From positions 1 to 35,659 of the forward strand of contig JACRLJ010000109.1 in assembly GCA_016215105.1 (NCBI GenBank): DNA of 35,659 bases. The letters are read 5' to 3'. Positions within the stretch are counted from its first letter, which is position 1. The number at the start of each line of letters is the position of its first letter. The DNA comes from Candidatus Hydrogenedentota bacterium (GTDB lineage Bacteria > Hydrogenedentota > Hydrogenedentia > Hydrogenedentales > SLHB01). Positions 8,201 through 16,506 of this stretch are shown in pieces. The position numbers and the translations under genes are program-made. The notes below the pieces were generated by a model. It was not told the DNA's origin and did not search any database. It saw nothing but the letters and a program-made list of their open reading frames with translations.

Positions 8201-9076
8201 CTAGATCGTCTGCGCCATGGCGCTCTTGAGCGCATCGGGGTCGATGGACTTCTTGCTTCGGGTTCGCTGAAGATCGAATTCCGGCATACGGCGCTCGAGC
8301 AGCGCGAGGGAGAGCTCGATCACCTCGGCGGCTTCGTCGGGCGTGAGCGTGCCGATGGTGACCATGTCCTGGTCACGCAGCGTGCCCCATGCGAAACCGA
8401 GCCCTGCAATGGGCATAAGCCGTCCCGCTGCGAGCGGTTTGATGGTCATGACGGGCTTCTTGGCTTTCCAAATGACACGATGGACCCAGTCCACCTCGAC
8501 CTGCATGAGGAAGCCAATGGCGTTGTAGATCTGGATATACGTGGCGACATCGAGGCCGGTTTCGTCGGCGTAGAGAATCGCCTCGGGCATGTGCGTCGAG
8601 AGTCCGGGAATCATGCCACGCTCGCGGACCATGGCGAGGTATTTGTCCATGCCGGTGATGCGGCGATTCACGCGGTCAATCAGGGCGTCCGTCGTGGCTT
8701 GGTGCGGCATGCAAAAGTCCGCGCCAATCGCGGCATGGGCGTCGAGGGTGCGCGCGGCGTTCGACATCGCGTCGGGCGCGCTGGACAGATCGAGGTGAGG
8801 TGTGGCGATGCGAATGCAGCGGCGTCCCGTGCGATCCTCGGCGTCCTTGATGGCGTCATCCATGTGGGGAAAGTTGGTCGAGATGCCGCAAAACGTATTG
8901 ACGCCGGCATTGAAAAAGACCTCGAGCACGTCGGCGATGCGCTCTGCGGTCATCGTATCTCGGATGAAACGGTCCCGCGCCTGGCTGGTGTGGGAAAAAC
9001 CCGCGAACCAGTTGGAGCCGATAATCAAGCGCGATACCGAAAGATGCTCAATTGGAGTCGCTGGAAAGTCGGGCAT
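8201..9076 (-). CDS. TIM-barrel protein, aldo/keto reductase-like, function unknown
   Basis: The start at 9076 is chosen because AGGAGA stands just before this ATG; the frame is open further upstream but without a ribosome site. The 291-residue product has no signal peptide. Its layout recalls aldo/keto reductases: an early IIGSNWFAG, then VLEVFFNAGVNTF where those enzymes have the GINFFDTA motif, and a late KPLAAGRL followed by TLTPDEAAEVIELSLALLE, like their C-terminal helices. The catalytic Asp and Tyr of the reductases are not at the expected places (the sequence there is NTFCGIST). Several His-containing turns (NFPHMDD, TPHLDL, MPHQATTD, STHMPE) might form a different site. It may be a conserved TIM-barrel hypothetical rather than a redox enzyme. 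It lies downstream of the alpha-mannosidase, separated by a strong hairpin. Confidence 0.7.
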   Translation of the reverse strand: MPDFPATPIEHLSVSRLIIGSNWFAGFSHTSQARDRFIRDTMTAERIADVLEVFFNAGVNTFCGISTNFPHMDDAIKDAEDRTGRRCIRIATPHLDLSSAPDAMSNAARTLDAHAAIGADFCMPHQATTDALIDRVNRRITGMDKYLAMVRERGMIPGLSTHMPEAILYADETGLDVATYIQIYNAIGFLMQVEVDWVHRVIWKAKKPVMTIKPLAAGRLMPIAGLGFAWGTLRDQDMVTIGTLTPDEAAEVIELSLALLERRMPEFDLQRTRSKKSIDPDALKSAMAQTI

Positions 9077-9192
9077 AACTTTCTCCTGAGTACGCTGGCG
9101 TTCATGTGGGCCAGCGCCGAACACATCGCCGCACCCGTATGGCAGTATGGTAGAGCGAATGCGCGAGGGTGTCAATTCGGCGGTGCGGGGAA

Positions 9193-9246
9193 AGGACAAA
9201 TAGGACCGATAAGACGTATAGCACCTATAAGACCCATGGGGCCTAT
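9193..9246. repeat. Degenerate 9-bp tandem repeat, six units
   Basis: Six consecutive 9-base units fit aRGaCCyAT (AGGACAAAT, AGGACCGAT, AAGACGTAT, AGCACCTAT, AAGACCCAT, GGGGCCTAT). They lie in the gap 9077-9348 between the TIM-barrel gene and the mannosidase terminator. No gene is visible in that gap. Confidence 0.75.
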
Positions 9247-9298
9247 GAAAAACACGGAACGCGGCGCGGGCGCGAAGATTGGGTGCGTGGAATTGAAT

Positions 9299-9331
9299 GG
9301 CCCCGCCGGTCTGGTTGGGACCGGCGGGGCC
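9299..9331 (-). terminator. Strong hairpin downstream of the alpha-mannosidase
   Basis: A perfect 13-bp inverted repeat (GGCCCCGCCGGTC and its complement) encloses a seven-base loop, 18 bp after the mannosidase stop. On the minus strand it is followed by ATTCAATTCC, so it lacks a full T-run. It should at least stall RNA polymerase or protect the transcript end. Confidence 0.65.
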
Positions 9332-9348
9332 GATGGATTAGGCTGGAC

Positions 9349-12300
9349 TTAGAAAACTACTTTGAAGGTTCGAATTTCATAAGGCGTTACATGCAACGAA
9401 ATTGTCGACGCCGATACCTTGACCGGGGTGTCGTTTTCTTCCATGAGGTCGCATTCCGTCACCTTCACGGGTTTGCGCCCGAAGGTGAGCTTCACGTCGC
9501 CGCGCTGGCCGTAGGCCTCGTATAGCCGGACGATGATGGCGTTGGAGTCTTCGGCTTTCTTGACGGTGTCAATGATGACGTTCTCGGCGTCCACACTGGC
9601 AAACGCGTACGCTGCGGGCAGCGTACCGCGCGAGGCCGCCGCAGGAACCGCGATCAAGGGTTCGTTGAGTTGCAGTCCTTGCTGGACCGTGCCGTTGCGC
9701 CAGCTCCAGGCGTGCGGATAGATCGAATAGGTAAAGTTGTGTTTGCCCTCGTCCGCAGTCGGATCTGGATCGACCGATGAACGCAGAAGCGACAGACGCA
9801 GTACGTTCCCTTTGATATCCGAACCGTACTTGCTGTCATTCAGCAAGCTGACGCCGTAATCGCCTTCCGAGAGGTCGGTCCAGCGCTGGTGAGCCGCCTC
9901 GAAACGGGCGCGGTCGTAGGGGTTGTTGTTGTGCGTGGAGCGCTCGATGGTGGCGAACTGAATTTCGTAGGTGGCGCGGGACGTGCGCACTTCCACGGGA
10001 AACGCTACTTTGAGCAGGGTGCGTTTTTCCCACCAATCCACGTGGGTCACGAAGTCCACGCGCGGCTGGCTCGCGTACATGGTCACGTCCTGCGTGATGA
10101 CACTCTTCTCGGTGCGGCGCACGATGCGCACCACTGCGCGCACCGGTCCCGTTTCCACGACCTCGATCGATTCGGCGGGCTTCGGCTCCCACATGTTCGC
10201 CTCGAAATTGTGGTCGATATCCCACGCGTCATGACAGAAGGGCCGGTCGTCGAACAACTGGAGGACGTTTCCTTTTGACCCCTTCGCAAGGGTCTCGCGG
10301 CCCTCGGTCTTGTCATAGATACTCGAGAGGCGGCCTTCCTTGTCGAAGCGGATGCGGATGAACTCGTTTTCCATGCCGTTCGGAGTAACGCTCAAGAGGC
10401 CGCTCGCGGACGCGGCGCGGGCGCCGGACGCAACTCGGTATACGCTATAGCCGAGCGGGGGAACCGCGTCCGCCTCGAACAGAAGTTCGTCTTTTCCGAT
10501 GACCTGATGCGTAACCACTTCGCCGTCCGGACCAATGACGCTGAATTTTCCCTTGGGGAGTTTCACATACGCGTGGGCCGCATCGCTTCGCACCCAGGAC
10601 AGCGGATTGAACACCACGACCGGCGTCCCCGCGCCGGCGGTGTCAATCTTAGCGGCAAGGTGCTTCAAGGCCGCGTCGCGCGCGTCGGCGATATAGGTCT
10701 TGGCAGTCGCGTAATCAATGTCGGCCTGCGTGTACACTTCGGTTATGGACGAACCGGGAAGAATGTCGTGGAATTGATTCGTCATGACGATCTTCCAGGC
10801 TTCGTACAGGGCTTTCTGATCGTATTTTCCGCCGCCGAGCAATGCCAGACTGCCAATAAACTCGGCGTCTCTCAACATCACTTCGCACTTGCGATTATTG
10901 CGCTTGGTGCGAGCTTGAGTGGTCTGGCAACCGCGGTGCAGCTCCAAATAGAGTTCGCCGTTGTACACCGGAAGCGCTTCCGGGTCGCACTGGTCGGCGA
11001 TACGATCGATGCAGTCCTGGTTGCGTCCAAACTCGCATTTGGGCATGCCGACGATATTCGAGTACCGTTTTCCGTGCTCGATCATGGTCATGGTGGAACC
11101 GCCGCCCCCGTCACCCCAGCCGAACGAGAACGGTAGTTCCTCGACATGCTCCTTCTGCTTGAACAGGGTCCACTGCGCGAGGACATCCTTCGGCGTCGGA
11201 TTGCCGTTGTAGTTGAGCGGCGGCATCAAGGTCATCACTTTCGAGCCGTCCGCGCCCTCCCACTGGAAGAGCGAATAGGGAAACTGCGTGAATTGACCCC
11301 AGTCGATTTTGGTGGTTACGAACGCGTCCAATTGGGCCTTGCGCATGATTTGCGGGAGCGACCACGTGTATCCGAAGGCGTCGGGTTGCCACGCCAGCCG
11401 GGAACGCTTCCCGAATTCTTTCTGGAAGAACCGGTTGCCATAGAGGAACTGACGCACCAATGATTCACCCGAGGGAACGTTGCAGTCCGGCTCGACCCAC
11501 GGCGCGCCGCACAATTCCCAGCGGCCCTCCTTTACGCGTTGCTTGATTCGGGCGTACAGCTCCGGGTAGTGATTCTTAACCCATTCGTATTGCGCGGGCT
11601 GACTGCACGAGAAGTGGAATTCCGGATACCGGTCCATCAGGTTCAGCATGGTCGAGAAGGTGCGTCCGCATTTGCGCTGGGTTTCGCGCAATGGCCAGAG
11701 CCAAGCGGTGTCAATGTGGGAGTGGCCGGACAAGACGAGCCGGCCAAGGCCGTGGCTGGTCTGGAAGCGTTTGATGCCCTGGCGGAATGCCTTCTGAGCT
11801 TTCGCGATGGACGCGAAATAGGCCGGCTCATCCTTGTGCTGCAGGTCAACGCTCTTGACCACCGTGTTGAGGAAATCGGCAAGTTGGCGCGTCTCGGTCT
11901 GGTCGTAGCCGAGGGTCTCGATGATTTCGTAGACCACTTGGCAATCCCAGTAGAAGTCCCATACTTCAGGATTCATCACCGCGATATCGGCGTACGAAAA
12001 GACGTGATAGATATCGAAGCGCGCGCTGGGGCAGGCCTCGATGACAAGCTCGTAGGTCTCGGCGCCCTTCGCCTTCTCAGCCAGATACAATTCGTCGCGG
12101 TTGCGGTCGAGACCTTGGAAGGGTTTTCCGTCGAGGTATACGAGCGAATCTCCGCCTTCGCTCATTCCCGGATTGCCCATCATGAACGACGCTTCGGCGA
12201 TACGCACCAGCGCAACGACACGGCGCCCCTTCATTGACTGCGGCACGCGGACCTTCAACTTGAACCAGGTCGTCTGGTCGTACCCGCCCCATCGGCCCAA

Positions 12301-12480
12301 CACGTCGAATGGCTTCCACCCGGTCTTGGGCATGCGCTCCGGGCCTTTGCCTTTTCCGGTAACACAGTAGCTGAGGTTACCGATAGGCTGCCGCTGGCTG
12401 TAAATGGTCTGTTGAATTTCGCGGAGCCGGTTACGGGTCTGGTCGGCTTCGATCCGGCGTTCGGCGTCAAAATGCGGCAT
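9349..12480 (-). CDS. Alpha-mannosidase, GH38
   Basis: The 1043-residue protein is a class II alpha-mannosidase that cleaves terminal alpha-mannose with a zinc-dependent retaining mechanism. The zinc-site motif GHSHIDTAWLWPLRET lies at about residues 250-265. The catalytic nucleophile Asp is in WQPDAFGYTWSLP at about 366. A further conserved MTNQFHDILPGSSI motif and the long C-terminal beta-sandwich domains are present, giving the normal length of the bacterial and lysosomal-type enzymes. The ATG at 12480 is preferred over the upstream extension because AAAGGAAAG precedes it. No signal peptide is visible, so it is probably cytoplasmic and acts on imported oligosaccharides. It is flanked by a terminator-like hairpin at the 3' end. 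Confidence 0.93.
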   Translation of the reverse strand: MPHFDAERRIEADQTRNRLREIQQTIYSQRQPIGNLSYCVTGKGKGPERMPKTGWKPFDVLGRWGGYDQTTWFKLKVRVPQSMKGRRVVALVRIAEASFMMGNPGMSEGGDSLVYLDGKPFQGLDRNRDELYLAEKAKGAETYELVIEACPSARFDIYHVFSYADIAVMNPEVWDFYWDCQVVYEIIETLGYDQTETRQLADFLNTVVKSVDLQHKDEPAYFASIAKAQKAFRQGIKRFQTSHGLGRLVLSGHSHIDTAWLWPLRETQRKCGRTFSTMLNLMDRYPEFHFSCSQPAQYEWVKNHYPELYARIKQRVKEGRWELCGAPWVEPDCNVPSGESLVRQFLYGNRFFQKEFGKRSRLAWQPDAFGYTWSLPQIMRKAQLDAFVTTKIDWGQFTQFPYSLFQWEGADGSKVMTLMPPLNYNGNPTPKDVLAQWTLFKQKEHVEELPFSFGWGDGGGGSTMTMIEHGKRYSNIVGMPKCEFGRNQDCIDRIADQCDPEALPVYNGELYLELHRGCQTTQARTKRNNRKCEVMLRDAEFIGSLALLGGGKYDQKALYEAWKIVMTNQFHDILPGSSITEVYTQADIDYATAKTYIADARDAALKHLAAKIDTAGAGTPVVVFNPLSWVRSDAAHAYVKLPKGKFSVIGPDGEVVTHQVIGKDELLFEADAVPPLGYSVYRVASGARAASASGLLSVTPNGMENEFIRIRFDKEGRLSSIYDKTEGRETLAKGSKGNVLQLFDDRPFCHDAWDIDHNFEANMWEPKPAESIEVVETGPVRAVVRIVRRTEKSVITQDVTMYASQPRVDFVTHVDWWEKRTLLKVAFPVEVRTSRATYEIQFATIERSTHNNNPYDRARFEAAHQRWTDLSEGDYGVSLLNDSKYGSDIKGNVLRLSLLRSSVDPDPTADEGKHNFTYSIYPHAWSWRNGTVQQGLQLNEPLIAVPAAASRGTLPAAYAFASVDAENVIIDTVKKAEDSNAIIVRLYEAYGQRGDVKLTFGRKPVKVTECDLMEENDTPVKVSASTISLHVTPYEIRTFKVVF

Positions 12481-12620
12481 CGCGTCTTTCCTTTTTCTGC
12501 GGGCGGCGCACAGTGGCCGCCGGGTCATCATGGATGGTCCAGTCGGTTTTCCGGATTGCGGACAAACGAGCGAGAGTATAGCGGGATAGGGCGATCGGAA
12601 CCAAGAACTAATGTAGACAC

Positions 12621-12670
12621 GGACATTCACGGACCAGCACGGACTAGCACGGACTAGCACGGACTGGCAT
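12621..12670. repeat. 10-bp tandem repeat, five units
   Basis: Five consecutive 10-base units fit GGACtaGCAC: GGACATTCAC, GGACCAGCAC, GGACTAGCAC twice, GGACTGGCAT. They sit upstream of the mannosidase start in the gap 12481-12743, in which no gene is visible. Confidence 0.85.
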
Positions 12671-12743
12671 GGGCGGATAGTGACGAGTTTTCAGGGTGGA
12701 GAACGGGGTCCTAACCTTAAGGAATCGAGGTCACCTTAAGCTC

Positions 12744-12784
12744 AAAAAAGACGGTGGCCAATGCAGTGCATTGACCACCGTCTT
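12744..12784 (-). terminator. Rho-independent terminator of the lipoprotein gene
   Basis: Read on the minus strand, a 10-bp stem AAGACGGTGG/CCACCGTCTT is extended past one mismatch by a 6-bp inner stem closing a three-base loop, and then runs into six T residues. It lies about 120 bp beyond the lipoprotein stop. A second smaller hairpin (GGTTCC, eight bases, GGAACC at 12800-12819) lies between. Confidence 0.9.
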
Positions 12785-12903
12785 GCTTTACTACTTACCG
12801 GTTCCGAAAAAAAGGAACCCATACCGACTAGCTGCGATTCGCGCGCGCCGGTAGCCCCGTCATTGGGTTCAACAGCCGCGCAACGCGTTGTCGTTCAGTT
12901 GCC

Positions 12904-13188
12904 TTACTTCGCGGCAGGCGCGGGAGCCGCAGGCGCAGGCGCGGGCGCGGGCGCAGGAGCCGGGGCCGGAGCGGGCGCGGGAGCCGGAGCGGCGGGCGCG
13001 GGAGCCGCAGGAGCAGGCGCAGGAGCCGGAGCGGCTTCCTTCTTAACTTCGACCTTCTTCTCTTCCTTCTTCTCGGTCGTCGTTGTCGTCTTGTTCTCAC
13101 CAGGCTTCGCCGGCGTCGTACCGGAATCGCAACCCACTACCGCAAGTGCAAATGCGAACGCAAAAACCAATCCCAACAACTTCTTCAT
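12904..13188 (-). CDS. Small Ala-Pro-rich lipoprotein
   Basis: The ATG at 13188 has a strong ribosome site (GGAGGAG). The 94-residue product starts with a lysine pair and a hydrophobic stretch ending in a lipobox (AVVGCDSG), so Cys20 should be lipidated and the protein membrane-anchored. A short Thr-rich and Lys/Glu-rich segment (TEKKEEKKVEVKKEA) follows. The C-terminal half is nearly pure Ala-Pro, broken by Ala-Ala pairs, a rigid spacer-like design. No enzymatic domain exists. Such proteins are often abundant envelope components; a wall-spanning spacer role is inference only. It forms its own transcription unit, with an extended -10 promoter and a clear terminator. The DNA of the Ala-Pro tract is itself a GC-rich repeat, so copy number could vary between strains. 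Confidence 0.85.
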   Translation of the reverse strand: MKKLLGLVFAFAFALAVVGCDSGTTPAKPGENKTTTTTEKKEEKKVEVKKEAAPAPAPAPAAPAPAAPAPAPAPAPAPAPAPAPAPAAPAPAAK

Positions 13189-13255
13189 GACTGTCTCCTC
13201 CTGCTTTTTGTTGTTTTCCCAAGAACCGGTACAAACACAAGATACTAACCGGTCC

Positions 13256-13284
13256 AGTATAGCATTAGTCCGCCTCAATTCCAA
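13256..13284 (-). promoter_or_regulatory. Extended -10 promoter of the lipoprotein gene
   Basis: On the minus strand: TTGGAA, 17 bases, TATACT, with TGC directly before the -10. It is among the best sigma70 matches in the window. Two ACCGGT boxes, 23 bp apart (13225-13230 and 13248-13253), lie at and just after the expected transcription start and could bind a regulator. Confidence 0.75.
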
Positions 13285-13371
13285 CAGGTCATTAAGGCGC
13301 GCCAAACTCACGGAATGCAGGCGCCAACGGTGGCCCAAACGATTCCCCGCGTCCGGCAGTACAACCAGCGG

Positions 13372-14586
13372 CTACAAACTACCCCGAAGTAAACCTACAA
13401 CTTGGTCCATTATGCGCTCTGCCAGGGCATCTTTGTCAATATGACCGATATCCGCGGAATTCCCACGTTTGTCCACAATTGCCGCGCGCAACGCGTCCAT
13501 CCCGAATCCGGCGTCATCCCCGCCCACCAGATTGGCGACGATCAGGTCGAGGTTTTTCGCCGCGATTTTGGACTTGGCGTTCTCCATGACGTCGCGCGTC
13601 TCGGCGGCGAAACCGACGATAACCTGTCCTGGACGCCGCTCGCGGCTGACTGTTGCAAGGATGTCCGGGTTTTCCGTCAACGCCAGCGTCAGCGGGCTTC
13701 CGGTCTTCTTGCGCTTATCCTGACTCGCTTGCTCGGGGCGATAGTCCGCGACGGCGGCCGCGCCAATAATCACGTCCGCGTTCCGCGAACACTCCACAAC
13801 GGCATCCGCCATTTGGCGCGCCGTTTCGACCTCGACCAGTTCCGCGTTAAGGGGATAGTCCACGCTCGATGGGCCATACACCACCGTCACGTGCGCGCCA
13901 CGGCCGAGCGCCTCGAGCGCGAGAGCCCGGCCCATCTTGCCGGAGGAGCGATTGCCGAGGAAGCGCACCGGGTCAATGGGTTCGTGGGTGGCGCCGCTCG
14001 TGATGAGCACCCGTTTGCCGGCCAAGTCTGTGCGTCCGGACAGAAGCGGTAATGCCGCGTCGAGTATCTCCGCTGGCTCGCTCATGCGCCCTGGCCCGAC
14101 CGTCCTGCAAGCGAGGCGGCCCACGCCCGGCCCCACGAAGTGACACCCCCGAGCTCTTAAGAGCTCGATGTTGGCTTGTGTCGCGGGATGGGTGTACATG
14201 GCGGTGTTCATGGCGGGAGCGAACAGGATCGGCGCGCGCGTCGCCAGCAGAGTCGTGCTGAGCCAGTCGTCCGCGACGCCGTGGGCGGCTCTGGCAATGA
14301 TGTTGGCGGTGGCGGGTGCGACAAGGAAGAGATGGGCGCGCTGAGCGACGGCGATGTGCTCGACGTCGGTGTTTTGGAGCGGTTCGAACATGCCGGTGAT
14401 CGCGCGCCGCCCGGTGATTGCCTCGAAGCTGACGGCTCCGACAAACTCCTGGGCGGCACGGGTAAGCACAGGCAAGACGTTCACGCCCAATTCAACAAGG
14501 CGGGACGCCAAATCGCAGGCCTTGTAGGCCGCGATGGACCCGGTGACGCCGAGGACGACTTCCTTATTCGATATACTCGTCTTCAT
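13372..14586 (-). CDS. coaBC: Bifunctional phosphopantothenoylcysteine decarboxylase/synthase
   Basis: The 404-residue protein makes 4'-phosphopantetheine for coenzyme A by joining cysteine to phosphopantothenate (CoaB) and decarboxylating the product with FMN (CoaC). The CoaC part shows the N-terminal GSIAAYKACDLASRL, His77 in VEHIAV, the PAMNTAM motif at 124-130 and catalytic Cys160 in GRLACRTVGPGRM. The CoaB part starts at about 190 with LITSGATHEPIDPVRFLGNR and SSGKMG, followed by the NPDILATV and FAAET motifs. The length equals the usual 400 residues. It starts within the end of rpoZ, overlapping it by 23 bases in another frame, so translation is likely coupled. It is the last gene of the yicC-gmk-rpoZ-coaBC operon. 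Confidence 0.97.
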   Translation of the reverse strand: MKTSISNKEVVLGVTGSIAAYKACDLASRLVELGVNVLPVLTRAAQEFVGAVSFEAITGRRAITGMFEPLQNTDVEHIAVAQRAHLFLVAPATANIIARAAHGVADDWLSTTLLATRAPILFAPAMNTAMYTHPATQANIELLRARGCHFVGPGVGRLACRTVGPGRMSEPAEILDAALPLLSGRTDLAGKRVLITSGATHEPIDPVRFLGNRSSGKMGRALALEALGRGAHVTVVYGPSSVDYPLNAELVEVETARQMADAVVECSRNADVIIGAAAVADYRPEQASQDKRKKTGSPLTLALTENPDILATVSRERRPGQVIVGFAAETRDVMENAKSKIAAKNLDLIVANLVGGDDAGFGMDALRAAIVDKRGNSADIGHIDKDALAERIMDQVVGLLRGSL

Positions 14587-14794
14587 CCTGCAAGCCGGTC
14601 TTGTACTTCACCTTGCCCTGAAGGATCTCGTCGAGGGCGGTCATCGTTGGACGCCGCGACCGCGTCGGAACCAATGCCCGCGAATCCGGACGCGCAAGTT
14701 GACGCGCGCGCTGCGACGCGACGATCACCAGCCGGTAAAGGCTGTCGATCTTGTCCTTGAAGTCTTCCACTGAAACGGGGTACTTGTTCGACAT
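14564..14794 (-). CDS. rpoZ: RNA polymerase omega subunit
   Basis: The 76-residue product resembles the omega/Rpb6 family: an N-terminal VSVEDFKDKI, the conserved helix VIVASQRARQLA, and then PTMTALDEILQGKV, which matches the family PTxxALEEI motif. Omega helps assemble and stabilise RNA polymerase and contributes to ppGpp response. The ATG at 14794 was chosen because similarity starts there and AGGAG lies 12 bases upstream; a longer form from 14851 is less likely. The gmk-rpoZ-coaBC order, common in bacteria, supports the call. The Arg-rich insert between helices (SRALVPTRSRRPT) is slightly longer than usual. Confidence 0.85.
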   Translation of the reverse strand: MSNKYPVSVEDFKDKIDSLYRLVIVASQRARQLARPDSRALVPTRSRRPTMTALDEILQGKVKYKTGLQDEDEYIE

Positions 14795-14857
14795 CGTTCG
14801 TTTGTGCTCCTGGGTTTCGATCTCGGCGCCAAAAGCGCCGTATTCCTGCATCTGACA

Positions 14858-15463
14858 CTAGGGTTGCCGGGCGGATTCCAAGCGGCGCGCCCGGACTATG
14901 GCTTCCACATCGGCTACGGCGGTATCCACATCGTCATTTATGACGACATAATCGAATTCTTTACGCGCGTCCAGTTCGGCCTCTGCGTTCCGCATGCGCA
15001 CGGCGATGTCGCGTTCGTCGTTCGTACCGCGGCCCCGCAACCGGGCCTCGAGCGCATCGAGCGAAGGCGGCATGATAAAAATCGAGACGGCGTCAATGCC
15101 CGCGTTGCGCAGATTGCGCATGCCCTGCACATCCAACTCGAGAAAGACGTCTCGGCCGCTAGCCGTGACGCGCTTCAACTCGGACCGCAATGTGCCGTAC
15201 AGGTTCCCGTGGACATCAGCCCATTCCACGAATTCGCCCGCCTTGATCCGGCGCTGGAATTCGTCCTGCGACAAGAAGAAATAGTCCTGTCCCTCGACTT
15301 CGCCGGGCCGCGGCGGCCGTGTCGTGGCGGAAACACCGTACTCCGCCTTGCCGTCGCGATCGAGAACCTTGCGCAACACGGTGCGTTTGCCACCGCCGGA
15401 AGGCGCGGATACCACAAACAGGGAACCGTGTACCGCTGGTTTTTCACCGTCGCGCATCGTCAT
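14858..15463 (-). CDS. gmk: Guanylate kinase
   Basis: The 201-residue enzyme transfers phosphate from ATP to GMP. Family signatures are SATTRPPRPGEVEGQDYFF (GMP-binding segment), FVEWADVHGNLYGT, FLELDVQGMRNL and the lid region LRGRGTNDERDIAVRM. The P-loop reads SAPSGGGKRTVL: Lys26 is present, but the following Ser/Thr, which coordinates magnesium, is Arg27 (codon CGC; one base from AGC Ser). That is unusual for an active enzyme and might be an error or a real change. The start overlaps the yicC stop as ATGA; a second ATG two codons later could also serve. Its place in the yicC-gmk-rpoZ-coaBC operon fits nucleotide metabolism and stringent control. Confidence 0.93.
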   Translation of the reverse strand: MTMRDGEKPAVHGSLFVVSAPSGGGKRTVLRKVLDRDGKAEYGVSATTRPPRPGEVEGQDYFFLSQDEFQRRIKAGEFVEWADVHGNLYGTLRSELKRVTASGRDVFLELDVQGMRNLRNAGIDAVSIFIMPPSLDALEARLRGRGTNDERDIAVRMRNAEAELDARKEFDYVVINDDVDTAVADVEAIVRARRLESARQP

Positions 15464-16338
15464 TCAATATTCTGAACTTGCTCTTTAATCTTTTCGAGTT
15501 CAGCCTTGAGATTCAGGACATCTTTGGCGACATCGGCGTCGCGCGTCTTCACGCCAAGGGTATTGATCTCACGCTGAACTTCCTGCGCCAGGAAATCCAA
15601 TCGCCGTCCCACGGGTTCTTTCGACTCCAACATCTCGAGCATATGGTCCAGGTGCGCCTTGAACCGGACCACTTCTTCGGTCACATCGCCCTTTTCAGCC
15701 ATCAGCGCCACTTCGATGGCGATGCGCTCTTCGGTCAGCCCGGCGTCCAGGTTCAGTTCGGCGATGCGGGCCTTCAACCGCGCGCAGTAAAACTCGTTCA
15801 ACTGGGGCAGCCGCTGTTCGACGGTGGCAAGCGTCTGGCGCATCAGGTCGACGCGCTGCCGCAGATCGTCGGCCAGCGCGCGGCCTTCGGTGACGCGCAT
15901 TCCGTCCAATTGGGTCAACGCCTTGTTCACGATATCCGTGAGCACATCCTTGACGCGATCCAGGTCTTCTTCCGCTTCCTCATGGTAGAAGACGCCTTCC
16001 AATTGCGCCAAGACGTTCAGGGACAGGGTCTCGTAGCTGCCCAGCAGCACGTTCAATTCCTTGGAGGCCTCGATGTACTTGCGGGCGAGGTGGGTGTCAA
16101 AGCGCACTTCTCCGCCGGAGCCAGGGCCGCGTTTGCGCGTAACGGTAATATGCACGCGCCCGCGCGTCAGGTGGTTCTTAACTGTTTCCTTGACAACGGG
16201 TTCGAGCACCGACCACGCCATGGGCAATCGCACGCTGCAATCTAAATACCGGTGATTGACCGAACTGAGTTCGACGGAGACGACATCGCCGTCAAAGTCA
16301 CAACTCGCCTTGCCAAAACCGGTCATACTCCGGGTCAT
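15460..16338 (-). CDS. yicC: YicC-family endoribonuclease
   Basis: The start was placed at the ATG encoding MTRSMTGFGKASC, the family's hallmark N-terminus; the frame continues upstream without support. The 292-residue length is typical. The central ELSSVNHRYLDCSVRLP and LTRGRVHITV motifs are followed by a long helical region and the conserved C-terminal end with RLDFLAQEVQREINTLGVK. YicC proteins are RNases that cut near RNA structures and take part in small-RNA decay in E. coli. The gene opens the operon with gmk, rpoZ and coaBC, a frequent neighbourhood, and its stop overlaps the gmk start. Confidence 0.95.
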   Translation of the reverse strand: MTRSMTGFGKASCDFDGDVVSVELSSVNHRYLDCSVRLPMAWSVLEPVVKETVKNHLTRGRVHITVTRKRGPGSGGEVRFDTHLARKYIEASKELNVLLGSYETLSLNVLAQLEGVFYHEEAEEDLDRVKDVLTDIVNKALTQLDGMRVTEGRALADDLRQRVDLMRQTLATVEQRLPQLNEFYCARLKARIAELNLDAGLTEERIAIEVALMAEKGDVTEEVVRFKAHLDHMLEMLESKEPVGRRLDFLAQEVQREINTLGVKTRDADVAKDVLNLKAELEKIKEQVQNIE

Positions 16339-16369
16339 AGGGGATCCTCGTGGTGGATGACAAGACGGT

Positions 16370-16399
16370 AATATAGCGTAAATCCATGCCGGAAGACAA
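16370..16399 (-). promoter_or_regulatory. Promoter of the yicC-gmk-rpoZ-coaBC operon
   Basis: On the minus strand: TTGTCT, 18 bases, TATATT, placing the transcription start about 25 bases before the yicC ATG. Confidence 0.6.
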
Positions 16400-16506
16400 C
16401 TTTCGCGGTCCAGGAGGTCCATCGTATGCTCGGGGTGAACGTGATTCGGGCGGACGGGCCGAATGGCCGACGATCATTCTCGGACGTTATGCCGCCATCA
16501 ATAGGA

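Noticed and set aside
8138-9352. 404-codon open frame on the + strand
   Set aside because: It is the complement of the TIM-barrel gene and runs through the 9-bp repeat; composition is unnatural and no ribosome site exists.
12910-13040. GC-rich repeat tract as a CRISPR-like or non-coding repeat
   Set aside because: It is the Ala-Pro coding tract of the lipoprotein; there are no equal-length spacers.
15319-16245. 308-codon open frame on the + strand
   Set aside because: It mirrors yicC and gmk, both of which have strong family motifs on the minus strand.
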